A stretch of 64,000 bases of DNA from the NCBI RefSeq assembly GCF_042429435.1, contig NZ_JBHMAF010000010.1; one strand, given 5' to 3'. Origin of the DNA: Ectobacillus funiculus (GTDB taxonomy: Bacteria; Bacillota; Bacilli; Bacillales; Bacillaceae_G). The notes beneath the pieces were generated by a model. That model made no database searches. It worked only from the letters and a program-made list of their open reading frames with translations, and was not told the origin of the DNA. Positions 50,473 to 58,823 of this stretch are shown piece by piece. A program made the translations under genes and the position numbers. Every line of letters starts with the position of its first letter. Position 1 is the stretch's first letter.

Positions 50473-50827
50473 ATTCTTCCTCTCCCTTACTCAATTATTG
50501 TATCTAGAGTATTTATACTATGGCTAGAGAAAAAATGAAGCAGTTTTGTGAGAAAAGTTAACATCATTTTGAAAATTCAGAAAGTGATAACGCATACATT
50601 TCATAGTGCTTAAAGAGGGAGAGGCCTAGGGAATTCAAGTGGAATAAGGGTTTAAGGGAAAAAAGAGCTTTATTATATAAAAATTTGAATGTTATAAAAC
50701 GTTACATGAAGTGAGTTTTTAGGAAGTAAAGTGTTTAGGAAATATAACGAATCAGTCAAAATCATATCTGCTTGGTGGGCGAATTCCTGCAAGTGTATAA
50801 TGGATAATTTTCTGAAAGTGTAAAATA
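50473..50827. other. Upstream region of the nitrate transporter
   Basis: No reading frame. A TGTGAGAAAAGTTAACA at about 50548 is a partial FNR/TGTGA-type match with one good half only. No reliable regulator site can be named. Confidence 0.4.
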
Positions 50828-50865
50828 GGACACTCTTCCGTGCAGTGTTGCAGGGAAGAGTGTCC
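50828..50865. terminator. Terminator of map
   Basis: GGACACTCTTCC / GGAAGAGTGTCC with a 14-nt loop. Confidence 0.8.
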
Positions 50866-50886
50866 CGTTTCTATAAGATTATCCCC

Positions 50887-51636
50887 TTAATCTAGAGCAG
50901 TTAAAATAATTGGTTCACCTTTGGTAACAACAATTGTATGCTCACATTGTGCCACCAAGCTTTTATCCGGTGTTACAAATGTCCAGCCGTCACCTAGCTC
51001 AACAATATGGTTTGCCCCTGCGGAGATAAACGGTTCTACTGCTAATACAAGTCCATCCTTTAGCAATGCCCCGTCACGCGGATCGAAGTAGTTTAAGATA
51101 TGCTCTGGTTCCTCATGGAGGCTGCGGCCGATGCCATGACCGGTCAGGTTTTCAATAACAGCAAGCCCATTTTTACGTGCCTCGTTAAAGACGGCACGCC
51201 CGATTTGGTTACGCTTCGCACCAGCTCTTGTTTTTTTCATTGCTGCCCAAAATGCATCCTCTGCAACCTGGCATAGCTTTGCTTTGAGCTCATCTCCTTG
51301 CCCAACTACAAAGGAAATGCCGGTATCCGCGTAATAGCCGTCGAGCGCTGCCGAAATATCAATATTTACAAGATCACCATCTTGAATCATGCGATCCCCG
51401 GGGATACCATGCGCGACTTCCTCGTTAACACTGATGCATGTGATGCCTGGGAAGTTATATTCCTTCTCTGGCGCAGATTCTGCACCATGCTCATCAAGGA
51501 TGCGTTTACCGATTAAATCGAGCTCCTTCGTTGTCATGCCGGGTTTTGCCAATCGCTTCATTTCCTCACGCGCGAGAGCGACAATTCGTCCGATTTTTCG
51601 TAATCCTTCCAAATCCTGTTCATTTCTAATGATCAT
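50887..51636 (-). CDS. map: Methionine aminopeptidase, type I (MapB/YflG-like)
   Basis: 249 residues. Removes initiator Met. Metal ligands in DGDLVNIDISAALDGYYADTGISF (two Asp), GHGIGRSLHEEPEHI (His), VLAVEPFIS (Glu) and QCEHTIVVT (Glu). Length and KEYNFPGITCISVNEEVAHGIPG match the second, YflG-like Bacillus enzyme and not the one in the ribosomal operon. Divergent from treR. Confidence 0.95.
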   Translation of the reverse strand: MIIRNEQDLEGLRKIGRIVALAREEMKRLAKPGMTTKELDLIGKRILDEHGAESAPEKEYNFPGITCISVNEEVAHGIPGDRMIQDGDLVNIDISAALDGYYADTGISFVVGQGDELKAKLCQVAEDAFWAAMKKTRAGAKRNQIGRAVFNEARKNGLAVIENLTGHGIGRSLHEEPEHILNYFDPRDGALLKDGLVLAVEPFISAGANHIVELGDGWTFVTPDKSLVAQCEHTIVVTKGEPIILTALD

Positions 51637-51864
51637 GATAAACCTACCTTTTCTCTGAAGTGTATCTCACATGATAGTATCATTTTTCCCTAGATGATGA
51701 CAATTGCCGCCTCTAAATAATGATAATATATGTGGCGGAGAAGTTTTGTGATAAAGCAGCTAAAAGTCTTTGTATTATACACCATTAGCCATGTAGGGCG
51801 TTCTTTTTCCTGTTGCCGCAAACAATGGTATACTAAGGTTATATAGAAAAAAGGAGATTTTTGA

Positions 51865-52569
51865 ATGAGCAAGTACGAAACGATATATAACGCAATCATA
51901 AAACAAATTGAAGGCGGTAAACTGAAAGAAGGAGACAAGATCCCATCAGAGACAGAGTTAATGGCACAGTTCGATGCAAGCCGCGGTACGGTGCGCAAAG
52001 CGGTGGATCTTTTGCAGGAGCGCGGGTATGTGCAAAAGATTCATGGTAAGGGCGTCTTCGTTCTTCGTAAGAAAAATATTGAGTTTCGTCTTGGCGGAAT
52101 TGTAAGCTTTAGAGAGGAAAATGAACGGCTCAATCGAAATATTGTAACCAAGGTAGTTGAAATGCAGAAGCTGTCTGCTGACAAGGCCGTTGCGAAGCTT
52201 CTGAATGTAAAGAGAAAAACAGAGATTGATCTAATTAAGCGTGTTCGTAATATTGATGGGGAGAATGTGATTTTAGACGTGAACTATTTTGTCTCTGATA
52301 TCATACCTGACCTTACGAAGGAGACTGTACAGGCCTCAATTTATGAGTACATTGAACAAGCGTTAAATCTGCAAATTAGCTATGCGCATCGGGTAATTGA
52401 AGCACAGCCCTGTACGGAAGAAGACCAAAAATACTTAGACTTAAATGGAACAGATTATGTAATTGTCGTTAAAAATTATACGCATTTGTATGATGGACGG
52501 CAATTCGAATATACAGAATCACGACATCGCCTGGATAGATTTTATTTTTCAGATGTGGCTCGTCGCTAG
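51865..52569 (+). CDS. treR: Trehalose operon repressor TreR (GntR/HutC family)
   Basis: 234 residues. Winged helix at 1-70 (YNAIIKQIEGGKLKEGDKIPS, FDASRGTVRKAVDLLQERGYVQ, GKGVFVL) and UTRA domain (EFRLGGIVSFREEN ... IDLIKRVRNIDGENVILDVNYF), which binds trehalose-6-P in TreR. AAAAGGAG precedes ATG. Its presumed targets treP-treA are 6 kb away, beyond a germination operon, whereas treP-treA-treR are adjacent in B. subtilis. Two matching palindromes at the treP promoter support the assignment. Confidence 0.9.
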   Translation: MSKYETIYNAIIKQIEGGKLKEGDKIPSETELMAQFDASRGTVRKAVDLLQERGYVQKIHGKGVFVLRKKNIEFRLGGIVSFREENERLNRNIVTKVVEMQKLSADKAVAKLLNVKRKTEIDLIKRVRNIDGENVILDVNYFVSDIIPDLTKETVQASIYEYIEQALNLQISYAHRVIEAQPCTEEDQKYLDLNGTDYVIVVKNYTHLYDGRQFEYTESRHRLDRFYFSDVARR

Positions 52570-52570
52570 A

Positions 52571-52599
52571 AGCATACCCAGCAATGGGTATGCTTTTTC
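52571..52599 (+). terminator. Terminator of treR
   Basis: AGCATACCC / GGGTATGCT and five T, two bases after the stop codon. Confidence 0.9.
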
Positions 52600-52846
52600 T
52601 GATGCTTTCAGCTCTTTTCTTCAAAGGTATGAGCAGGCGAAGAAATTGTCAGAAAATCAATATCTGGCAGGATTGTATGGGATGTCATTGAACAAAATCT
52701 TTGTATATACATAAAGCAATTATAGTGTTTAAGAGTCTGAAAAAATTCCCAATAACATAGGATAGTTTTTATTGGTACATCACAAGATAAAGGTATGTTT
52801 TATCATGAATTTTCATACAACCTTGAACAAGAGGAAGGCGCTGTAC

Positions 52847-54415
52847 ATGTTATTTCGAAAAAATAGAAAAAGATTTCATAAGAAAGAACAACTCCGTACA
52901 CAAGAATCGCAAGCTATAGACCAACAGACACTGCTTTCTTCAGAGCTGGATGAAAATCTACAGGTTCTTCGCTCCATGTATCAGGATTGTTTTGATGTTG
53001 TTTTCCGTACGTTTTTAATTGGCGGACAAACAAAGGCCGCTCTTGTTTATATAGAAGGATTATCGAATAATGCGGAAATCGATGATCAAGTGATTGCTCC
53101 CCTTATGTCAGAAACAGAAGGGGATTTCTGTAATCCATATGAGCTATTAGAGGAAAAGCTACATATTTCAAAGATGAGAGAAATTAAGACACTTACGGAT
53201 TGTATAGAGAATATCTCCGTCGGACATCCCGTGCTTTTAATACAACAGGAGGTATTTGGATTAGCTTTTGGACTGGCTAAGTGGGAAAAGCGAGCAATTG
53301 GAGAACCGCAGGCAGAGAGTGTTGTGCGGGGACCAAGGGAAGGCTTTGTGGAAACCTTGGGGATCAATACAGCTCTCCTGCGACGAAAAATCAAAAGTCC
53401 TGCCCTCAAAATGAAACCGATGACAATCGGGCGCTATACCAGCACTAATATTGTAATTGCCTACATGGAAGGACTTGCGGATCAAACTCTTATTAAGGAA
53501 GTAGAAAATCGATTGCAGAGAATTGAAATAGACAGTGTATTAGAAAGCGGGTATATCGAGGAGCTGATTGAAGACAATCCCTATTCACCCTTCCCGCAAC
53601 TCATTAATACGGAACGTCCTGATGTAGCCGCTGCTAATCTCTTAGAGGGACGTGTGGTGATTCTAGTGGATGGAACTCCTTTTGTTTTAATTGCTCCTAT
53701 TAGCTTTTTTTCCTTGCTTCAGTCGCCGGAAGATTATTACCAGCGTTATCTGGTGAGTTCAGCCATTCGTTTGTTGCGCCTTGTATTTATGGGGTTTTCT
53801 CTTACCCTGCCTTCACTTTATGTGGCCGTTCTGACATATCACCAAGAGATGGTGCCAACATCCTTGTTAATTAGCGTGGCATCTTCACGGGAGGCTGTTC
53901 CGTTTCCTGCTTTAGTGGAGGCGCTAATGATGGAGGTTACCTTTGAAGCATTGCGTGAAGCAGGGGTTCGGCTGCCAAAGCAGGTCGGGGCTGCTGTTAG
54001 TATCGTGGGTGCTTTAGTTATCGGTCAAGCGGCTGTTCAAGCCGGTCTGGTTTCGGCTCCGATGGTCATTGTTGTTGCAATTACAGGAGTTGCATCCTTT
54101 ATGGTGCCGCATTATACCCAAGGGATTGCCTTACGGATGCTGCGCTTTCCGATGATTTTGCTCGCCGGATCGCTCGGTTTACTTGGGGTTATGCTTGGGG
54201 TGATTACGATTGTCGTTCACTTATGCACATTGCGTTCCTTCGGGATTCCATACCTTACACCTATCGCTCCGATGAAAGGGAATGAGGTGAAAGATACCTT
54301 GATTCGGGCGCCATGGTGGATGATGAATACAAGGCCCCATTTAACTGGGGAATTTAACCTATATCGACAGTCTTCCGGGCAAAAACCGGATCCAAATAAA
54401 GGCGGCGAGCAGTAG
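52847..54415 (+). CDS. Germinant receptor A subunit (GerAA/GerKA family)
   Basis: 522 residues from ATG 52847, after GAGGAAGG. Large N-terminal hydrophilic domain (1-270; FDVVFRTFLIGGQTKAALVYIEGL, GREGF-type PREGFVETLGINTALLRRKIKSP, DPYSPFPQ-like DNPYSPFPQLINTERPD) and a C-terminal membrane part with about five helices. Part of the inner-membrane spore receptor that senses nutrients. First gene of an A-C-D-B-B operon. Expected to be SigG-controlled in the forespore; I did not find a convincing SigG promoter. Confidence 0.93.
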   Translation: MLFRKNRKRFHKKEQLRTQESQAIDQQTLLSSELDENLQVLRSMYQDCFDVVFRTFLIGGQTKAALVYIEGLSNNAEIDDQVIAPLMSETEGDFCNPYELLEEKLHISKMREIKTLTDCIENISVGHPVLLIQQEVFGLAFGLAKWEKRAIGEPQAESVVRGPREGFVETLGINTALLRRKIKSPALKMKPMTIGRYTSTNIVIAYMEGLADQTLIKEVENRLQRIEIDSVLESGYIEELIEDNPYSPFPQLINTERPDVAAANLLEGRVVILVDGTPFVLIAPISFFSLLQSPEDYYQRYLVSSAIRLLRLVFMGFSLTLPSLYVAVLTYHQEMVPTSLLISVASSREAVPFPALVEALMMEVTFEALREAGVRLPKQVGAAVSIVGALVIGQAAVQAGLVSAPMVIVVAITGVASFMVPHYTQGIALRMLRFPMILLAGSLGLLGVMLGVITIVVHLCTLRSFGIPYLTPIAPMKGNEVKDTLIRAPWWMMNTRPHLTGEFNLYRQSSGQKPDPNKGGEQ

Positions 54416-54448
54416 AGCAAAAACATGATGAGAAGGATGTGAACAAGA

Positions 54449-55675
54449 ATGAACCTTTTTCTATGTCGAAGCATCATAAAACTAGCTATCATTCTTCTCC
54501 TTGTTTTTGTTTCCTTTTTGCTTACTGGTTGCTGGGACAGGAGAGAGGTGAATGACACAGCACTAGTATTAGGAGCGGCTATTGACAAAGAAGAAGGGAA
54601 AAACATCAAGCTTACGGTGCAAGTTTTAGTTCCTCGGGCTGGGGGCAGTGGTCAAATGGGAGGAGGAACAGGAACAGGAACAGGAACAGGAGGTTCAGGC
54701 GCTCAGGTTTTGGTGAGATCAGCAGTGGGAGAAGATATGGCGGATGCTGCATCAAAACTCCAAGTGAAATTTCCGCGAAAGCTTTTCTGGGGGCACTGCA
54801 AAACATATATTATCGGTCATAAGCTCGCTAACAAAGGAGATCTTAATGAGCAGCTTGACTTTTTGATGCGCCATCCGGAGCCTCGGGAACGCGCTCAATT
54901 GTTTGTCAGTTTTGGAGAAGCGGCTGGTATTCTAGAGTTCAAGCCTCCTTTAGAGCCATATGAGGGAGAAACGCTCCGGAAGCTAGCAGAAATGCATACC
55001 GGTGTGAATGTTACCGTGAAAGATTTTGAACAGATGATAACAGGTGATGCGGGGGCGGCTCTCCTGCCTTTGATTAAAAAGCTGCCGCCAGAAAAGGGAG
55101 GAGAACCCAACGAAACAACTGCTTATATAGTAGGTACCGCTCTTTTTAAGAGAGATAAAATGGTCGGTTACATTGATATTTCAAGCACCAAAGGACTGTT
55201 ATGGTTGCGAAATGAGATTGGAGTGACTTCAGTTACAATACATCCTCAAAAAGGGCAATCTATATCGTTGGATCCTATTCAAGAAACAACAAAGCTCCTC
55301 CCGACTATAAAGAATGGCAAGTGGAAGATGCAGGTAAAAATCAAATCAGAAGGCGCCATTGTGCAAAATGGAAGCCGTCTTGACATTATGAATCCCAATG
55401 TTCTGAAGAGAGTGGAAAAGGATTTAGAAAAAGATATCACACAACGTATTAACCAGACTCTTACCCGAGTAAAAAAAGAAATGAATGTGGACGCGTTCGG
55501 TTTTGCGGATGCGTTTCATCGTAAATATCCGAAACAATGGAACAAAGTCAAAGATCATTGGGATGATGTGCTTCCGCAGGTAGATGTGAATGTAGACATT
55601 AAAACAAGGGTCAAACGGCCTGGTCTGTCCACCACACCAGCAGGCTTGAGGGAAAACGAGGTTGAAGAGAAATGA
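54449..55675 (+). CDS. Germinant receptor C subunit, Ger(x)C lipoprotein
   Basis: 408 residues. Lipoprotein signal with lipobox LLTGCW (Cys about 28), then the GerAC domain (WDRREVNDTALVLGAAIDKE, RKLFWGHCKTYIIGHKLA, GLLWLRNEIGVTSVTI, LEKDITQRINQTLTRVKKEMNVDAFGFADAFHRKYPKQW). An insert GGGTGTGTGTGGSG at about 71-85 comes from a 6-bp tandem repeat. 33 bp after the A gene and overlaps the next gene by 4 bp. Confidence 0.93.
   Translation: MNLFLCRSIIKLAIILLLVFVSFLLTGCWDRREVNDTALVLGAAIDKEEGKNIKLTVQVLVPRAGGSGQMGGGTGTGTGTGGSGAQVLVRSAVGEDMADAASKLQVKFPRKLFWGHCKTYIIGHKLANKGDLNEQLDFLMRHPEPRERAQLFVSFGEAAGILEFKPPLEPYEGETLRKLAEMHTGVNVTVKDFEQMITGDAGAALLPLIKKLPPEKGGEPNETTAYIVGTALFKRDKMVGYIDISSTKGLLWLRNEIGVTSVTIHPQKGQSISLDPIQETTKLLPTIKNGKWKMQVKIKSEGAIVQNGSRLDIMNPNVLKRVEKDLEKDITQRINQTLTRVKKEMNVDAFGFADAFHRKYPKQWNKVKDHWDDVLPQVDVNVDIKTRVKRPGLSTTPAGLRENEVEEK
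54665..54688 (+). repeat. 6-bp tandem repeat inside the C-subunit gene
   Basis: Four units of GGAACA coding for Gly-Thr; a likely length-variable tract. Confidence 0.85.
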
Positions 55676-55905
55676 AATGGACAACGATAGCAGGAATAAC
55701 CCTATGGGTGGTTCTTATCACGCTGTATGAATGGCCAAAAATGAATCGGAATCAGAACAAGGAAAAAGCGGCTTTTGTAATCCTAACAGCCATGGGGTGC
55801 CTGCTCGCTATCCTTCTCCTTTTCGTTCCGAATATAGCAGGGCCTACGCAAATGGTTACTAAGTTTTTCAAGCCGCTTGGTAAGGTGCTTGAGCGCAATT
55901 GGTAG
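55672..55905 (+). CDS. Small two-helix germinant receptor accessory protein (D-subunit type)
   Basis: 77 residues with two membrane helices (TIAGITLWVVLITLYEW at 5-21 and AFVILTAMGCLLAILLLFVP at 34-53) and a short basic tail. Size, topology and place inside a ger operon match the D proteins that modulate receptor function in several Bacillus species. ATGA overlap with the C gene shows coupled translation. Sequence alone would not identify it. Confidence 0.75.
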   Translation: MKWTTIAGITLWVVLITLYEWPKMNRNQNKEKAAFVILTAMGCLLAILLLFVPNIAGPTQMVTKFFKPLGKVLERNW

Positions 55906-55939
55906 CAAGGGATATGAACCAAAAGAAGGAGAACAGAGA

Positions 55940-57046
55940 ATGATTGAAAAAGGGAGAATTTCTGCATTTCAGATGGCGCTGATGATGATACCAACGATAA
56001 TGGCAACCGCTATTCTGGTCATTCCAGCGATTACGGGAAGATTTGCTGGGCGTGATATGTGGATCTCGCCGCTTTTGGCTTCCTTGAATGGATTTTTTAC
56101 AGTTTTCATCGCGTATCAATTACATAGGCTCTATCCTAAGGAATCCATTATTGAATACAGTAGACATATTATTGGACAGATTCCAGGAAAAATACTGGGG
56201 TTTGTCTACTTGTTTGTGGTTTTGCACACATGCGGCATTATAGCTAGGGAGTATTCAGATTTCTTTATGGCTTCTTTTTTTCCTAAAACTCCGATGATGG
56301 TGATCATGGGAAGCATGGTTTTGGTCTGTGCCTTTGCGGTACGAGGCGGTGTAGAAGTATTGGGAAGAGTTTCTCAACTGTTAGTTCCAATCTTTACTGT
56401 TTCTCCACTCCTGTTTCTTCTGCTCATGCCTGATTTACAACTAAAGAATATGCTTCCGATTATGGATCATGGCATGATGCCTTCCATCTTTGGAGCGTCT
56501 ACACCGATGGCTTGGTTTAGTGAAGTTTTTCTTATTTCCATGATGCTTCCCCTTGTAACAGATCATACAAAAGGGAGGAAATGGGGGATGCTTTCGATGC
56601 TTGTTGTGATGGTATTGTCAGTTTTTGTGAATCTGATTGCCGTTTTTTTGTTAGGAGATTCGGTAACTAGACATAGCTATCCGGTGTTTTTGGCACTCAA
56701 ATATATTAGCATTGCTGGTTTTTTTGAGCATCTTGAATCATTTGTGATAATGATTTGGGCAATGGGGTTATTTATCAAGATTTCAGTCTTCTATTATGTA
56801 CTTGTTCTCGGAACTGCCCAATGGCTGCGTTTATCTGACTACCGCCCCATTGTACTCCCGCTTGGCTTTTTTGTAGTTTTATTCGGTATATGGTCATCTT
56901 CTGACGTGCAGGAATTGACCCGATTTTTAGGAACAATAGAACCTTTTTATCTAGTATCTACTTTCACAGTACTTCCGATGTTGTTACTGCTTATTGCCAT
57001 CATACAGAAGAGGTTGAAAACTAAATCATATACTATAAAAGAATAA
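55940..57046 (+). CDS. Germinant receptor B subunit 1 (GerAB family)
   Basis: 368 residues, about 10 helices, endospore germination permease family: RISAFQMALMMIPTIMATAILVIPA, IIEYSRHIIGQIPGKILGFVYLF, FAVRGGVEVLGRVSQLLVP. The ordinary sequence type for this subunit, which forms the germinant-binding pocket. ATG 55940 after AGAAGGAG. Followed 61 bp later by a second, different B subunit. Confidence 0.92.
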   Translation: MIEKGRISAFQMALMMIPTIMATAILVIPAITGRFAGRDMWISPLLASLNGFFTVFIAYQLHRLYPKESIIEYSRHIIGQIPGKILGFVYLFVVLHTCGIIAREYSDFFMASFFPKTPMMVIMGSMVLVCAFAVRGGVEVLGRVSQLLVPIFTVSPLLFLLLMPDLQLKNMLPIMDHGMMPSIFGASTPMAWFSEVFLISMMLPLVTDHTKGRKWGMLSMLVVMVLSVFVNLIAVFLLGDSVTRHSYPVFLALKYISIAGFFEHLESFVIMIWAMGLFIKISVFYYVLVLGTAQWLRLSDYRPIVLPLGFFVVLFGIWSSSDVQELTRFLGTIEPFYLVSTFTVLPMLLLLIAIIQKRLKTKSYTIKE

Positions 57047-57107
57047 CAATCCCCACTTTTATTCTATATATCCTATGCGTAATAACGGATATAAAGGAGA
57101 ACGATAA

Positions 57108-58202
57108 ATGATGCAGGAAAAAATAGGATCTGTCCAACTTTTTTATATAATGATGGCTTTTGAAGTAGGGAGTACAGTAATTTTTGGGTTAGGCGCAGCA
57201 GCAAGACAAGATGCTTGGTTAGTCATTCTAGTCAGTATGTTCTGTGGGCTGGTTTTAATGTGGGTGTATACAAAATTATTTGAATACTATCCAGGAGATA
57301 CACTGGCACAAATGCTTCCTAAAATTGTGGGAAGATGGATCGGCTATCCGTTGATAGTTGTTTATATTCTTTATTTTATTTATATAGCTTCACGAGTGGC
57401 AAGGGATTTTGGTGAGCTTATAGCCGGAACTATCTTGCCGAAAACCCCCACTATTTTTGTTATTGGCAGCTTTATGGCTGTAATTATGTACTGTTTATAT
57501 GGTGGAATTGAGGTATTCGCTCGTACAGGGGAGGTCTTCTTTCCCTTTCTGTTTCTCATCGCAGTATTTACATGGGTTATCGTATATAGCTCTCATGTTG
57601 TCGATATACAGCGGCTCACACCTATACTAGAAAAAGGAATTGGAACAGTATGGGATGCTGCCTTTCCGCTTACTATCTCGTTTCCGTTCGGAGAAATGGT
57701 ACTATTTATGATGCTTTGGCCGGTGTTACATAATCCAAAGAAAGTAAAGAAAGTAGGCATGATGGTAGTTCTTGCAGCTGGCATTTTATTGACTGTGAAT
57801 ATGATGAGCATCATTTTAGTCATAGGGCCTGATTGGGTCGGTAAGAAGACATATCCATTACTTACGGTGGTGAGAATGGCATCTATTGGGGGCTTCGTCG
57901 AAGGCTTTGATGCAGTTGTAATTATCACGATGATAATAGGCGGATTCTTTAAAGTGGGTTCGTTTCTCTATGGTGCCGCAATAGGGGCTGCCCAGCTGTT
58001 TAAATTAAAAAATTATCGTGCTATGGTTCTTTTATTTGGTGCAATTGCAGTCCCTTTGTCATTTATGATTGCTGATTCTTATATCGAGCATCTAGAAATT
58101 GGGCTAAAGAAAGTCCCGATATTTTTACATGTCCCCCTTCAGATTGTAGTCCCTGTTATGTTATTGATAATCACTGTAATTCGTAAAAGGATCCAGTCAT
58201 AA
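57108..58202 (+). CDS. Germinant receptor B subunit 2 (divergent GerAB type)
   Basis: 364 residues, about 10 helices. Shares QDAWL, SRVARDFGELI, AFPLTISFPFGE and EIGLKKVPIFLHVPLQI with the orphan gene at 572-1696 but is only distantly like the adjacent B subunit 1. Two B genes in one operon would let one A/C pair respond to two ligands or mixtures. AAAGGAG precedes the double ATG. Confidence 0.92.
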   Translation: MMQEKIGSVQLFYIMMAFEVGSTVIFGLGAAARQDAWLVILVSMFCGLVLMWVYTKLFEYYPGDTLAQMLPKIVGRWIGYPLIVVYILYFIYIASRVARDFGELIAGTILPKTPTIFVIGSFMAVIMYCLYGGIEVFARTGEVFFPFLFLIAVFTWVIVYSSHVVDIQRLTPILEKGIGTVWDAAFPLTISFPFGEMVLFMMLWPVLHNPKKVKKVGMMVVLAAGILLTVNMMSIILVIGPDWVGKKTYPLLTVVRMASIGGFVEGFDAVVIITMIIGGFFKVGSFLYGAAIGAAQLFKLKNYRAMVLLFGAIAVPLSFMIADSYIEHLEIGLKKVPIFLHVPLQIVVPVMLLIITVIRKRIQS

Positions 58203-58227
58203 TGGGTAGTCATTACCTTTTTCCTTG

Positions 58228-58360
58228 CACTGTAAGAAAGGATAAATTTCCAGCTAGAAGTCATTCGACGTAGTCGGAAATTTTAGGAATACAGTATAAG
58301 GGCAACTACGCCTCTGTCTTCGCCCAAGAGCAGGGCCCGCCAATCAACGAGGTTTCTTTA
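58228..58360 (+). repeat. TLP repeat copy 20
   Basis: CACTGTAAGAAAGGATAAATTTCC start, inner stem AAATTTCC / GGAAATTT and outer stem ACTGTA / TACAGT both intact; final hairpin slightly decayed (CCCGCCAATCAACGAGG). Follows a small GGTA/TACC hairpin and TTTTT at the end of the ger operon. Confidence 0.9.
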
Positions 58361-58714
58361 TCCTTTGGATTTTTTTAGCCCGATAAGTTTGCTGGTTCTG
58401 GTGTACAGCCATCCCTCATTTATTAGGACATAGATCTCATTCGGTTTGGTTACGATAAACGTTTGCTTCCGTGCGTTCGTCTAGACCGGATGGGTGCGCC
58501 TTAAATTCGGCGTTACTTTAGCCTTTCTATTGGCCTGGATCTCCATTCCCTCGTCTGCGCGGTTTGTGCTGCTTGATAGTGCCCACTTCAAGGTACTTGC
58601 AGAACCTCGGATATCTTCTCTAGCCGCTATGCTCATAAATGAACCCAACACGCTTTACGAAGTGAATATATACCTTTTATTGAAGATATTGGGGATTGGT
58701 TAAAACAACAGACA
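58361..58714. other. Intergenic stretch, possible decayed gene
   Basis: A 69-codon frame (58494-58703) has no ribosome site. Part of it reads a little like a transporter C-terminus, which could mean a relic, but no family can be assigned. Confidence 0.3.
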
Positions 58715-58760
58715 ACTCGTATATATAAGTGTTGACTAACTCATATATATAAGTTAAGAT
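58715..58760 (+). promoter_or_regulatory. treP promoter with two TreR-type operators
   Basis: Near-palindromes ACTCGTATATATAAGT (58715-58730) and ACTCATATATATAAGT (58739-58754), 24 bp apart, flank and cover a SigA promoter TTGACT (58732-58737), 17-nt spacer, TAAGAT (58755-58760). The placing inside the spacer would block RNA polymerase. TreR as the binder is inferred. Confidence 0.78.
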
Positions 58761-58766
58761 GAAAAC

Positions 58767-58793
58767 TGTAAACGCTACATGTAAACGCTATCT
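58767..58793 (+). promoter_or_regulatory. Candidate cre half-sites before treP
   Basis: GTAAACGCTA occurs twice (58768-58777 and 58781-58790). Each holds the GTAAACG-type core of CcpA sites but neither is a full consensus palindrome. Confidence 0.5.
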
Positions 58794-58823
58794 AAGGCGT
58801 TTCTAATAAAGGGAGGATTAATA

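Noticed and set aside
50548..50564. FNR-like site before the nitrate transporter
   Set aside because: Only one half (TGTGA) matches; the other half is TTAACA.
307..58360. Assigning the TLP repeat to B. cereus bcr1
   Set aside because: Size and terminal TTTAT are suggestive, but I cannot recall the bcr1 consensus well enough to equate them.
307..58360. TLP repeats as miniature group II introns
   Set aside because: They share the terminator target preference, but no domain V-like hairpin or intron 5' consensus is present.
58494..58703. 69-codon plus-strand ORF before the treP promoter
   Set aside because: No ribosome site, no clear family, atypical residue content; treated as non-coding or relic.
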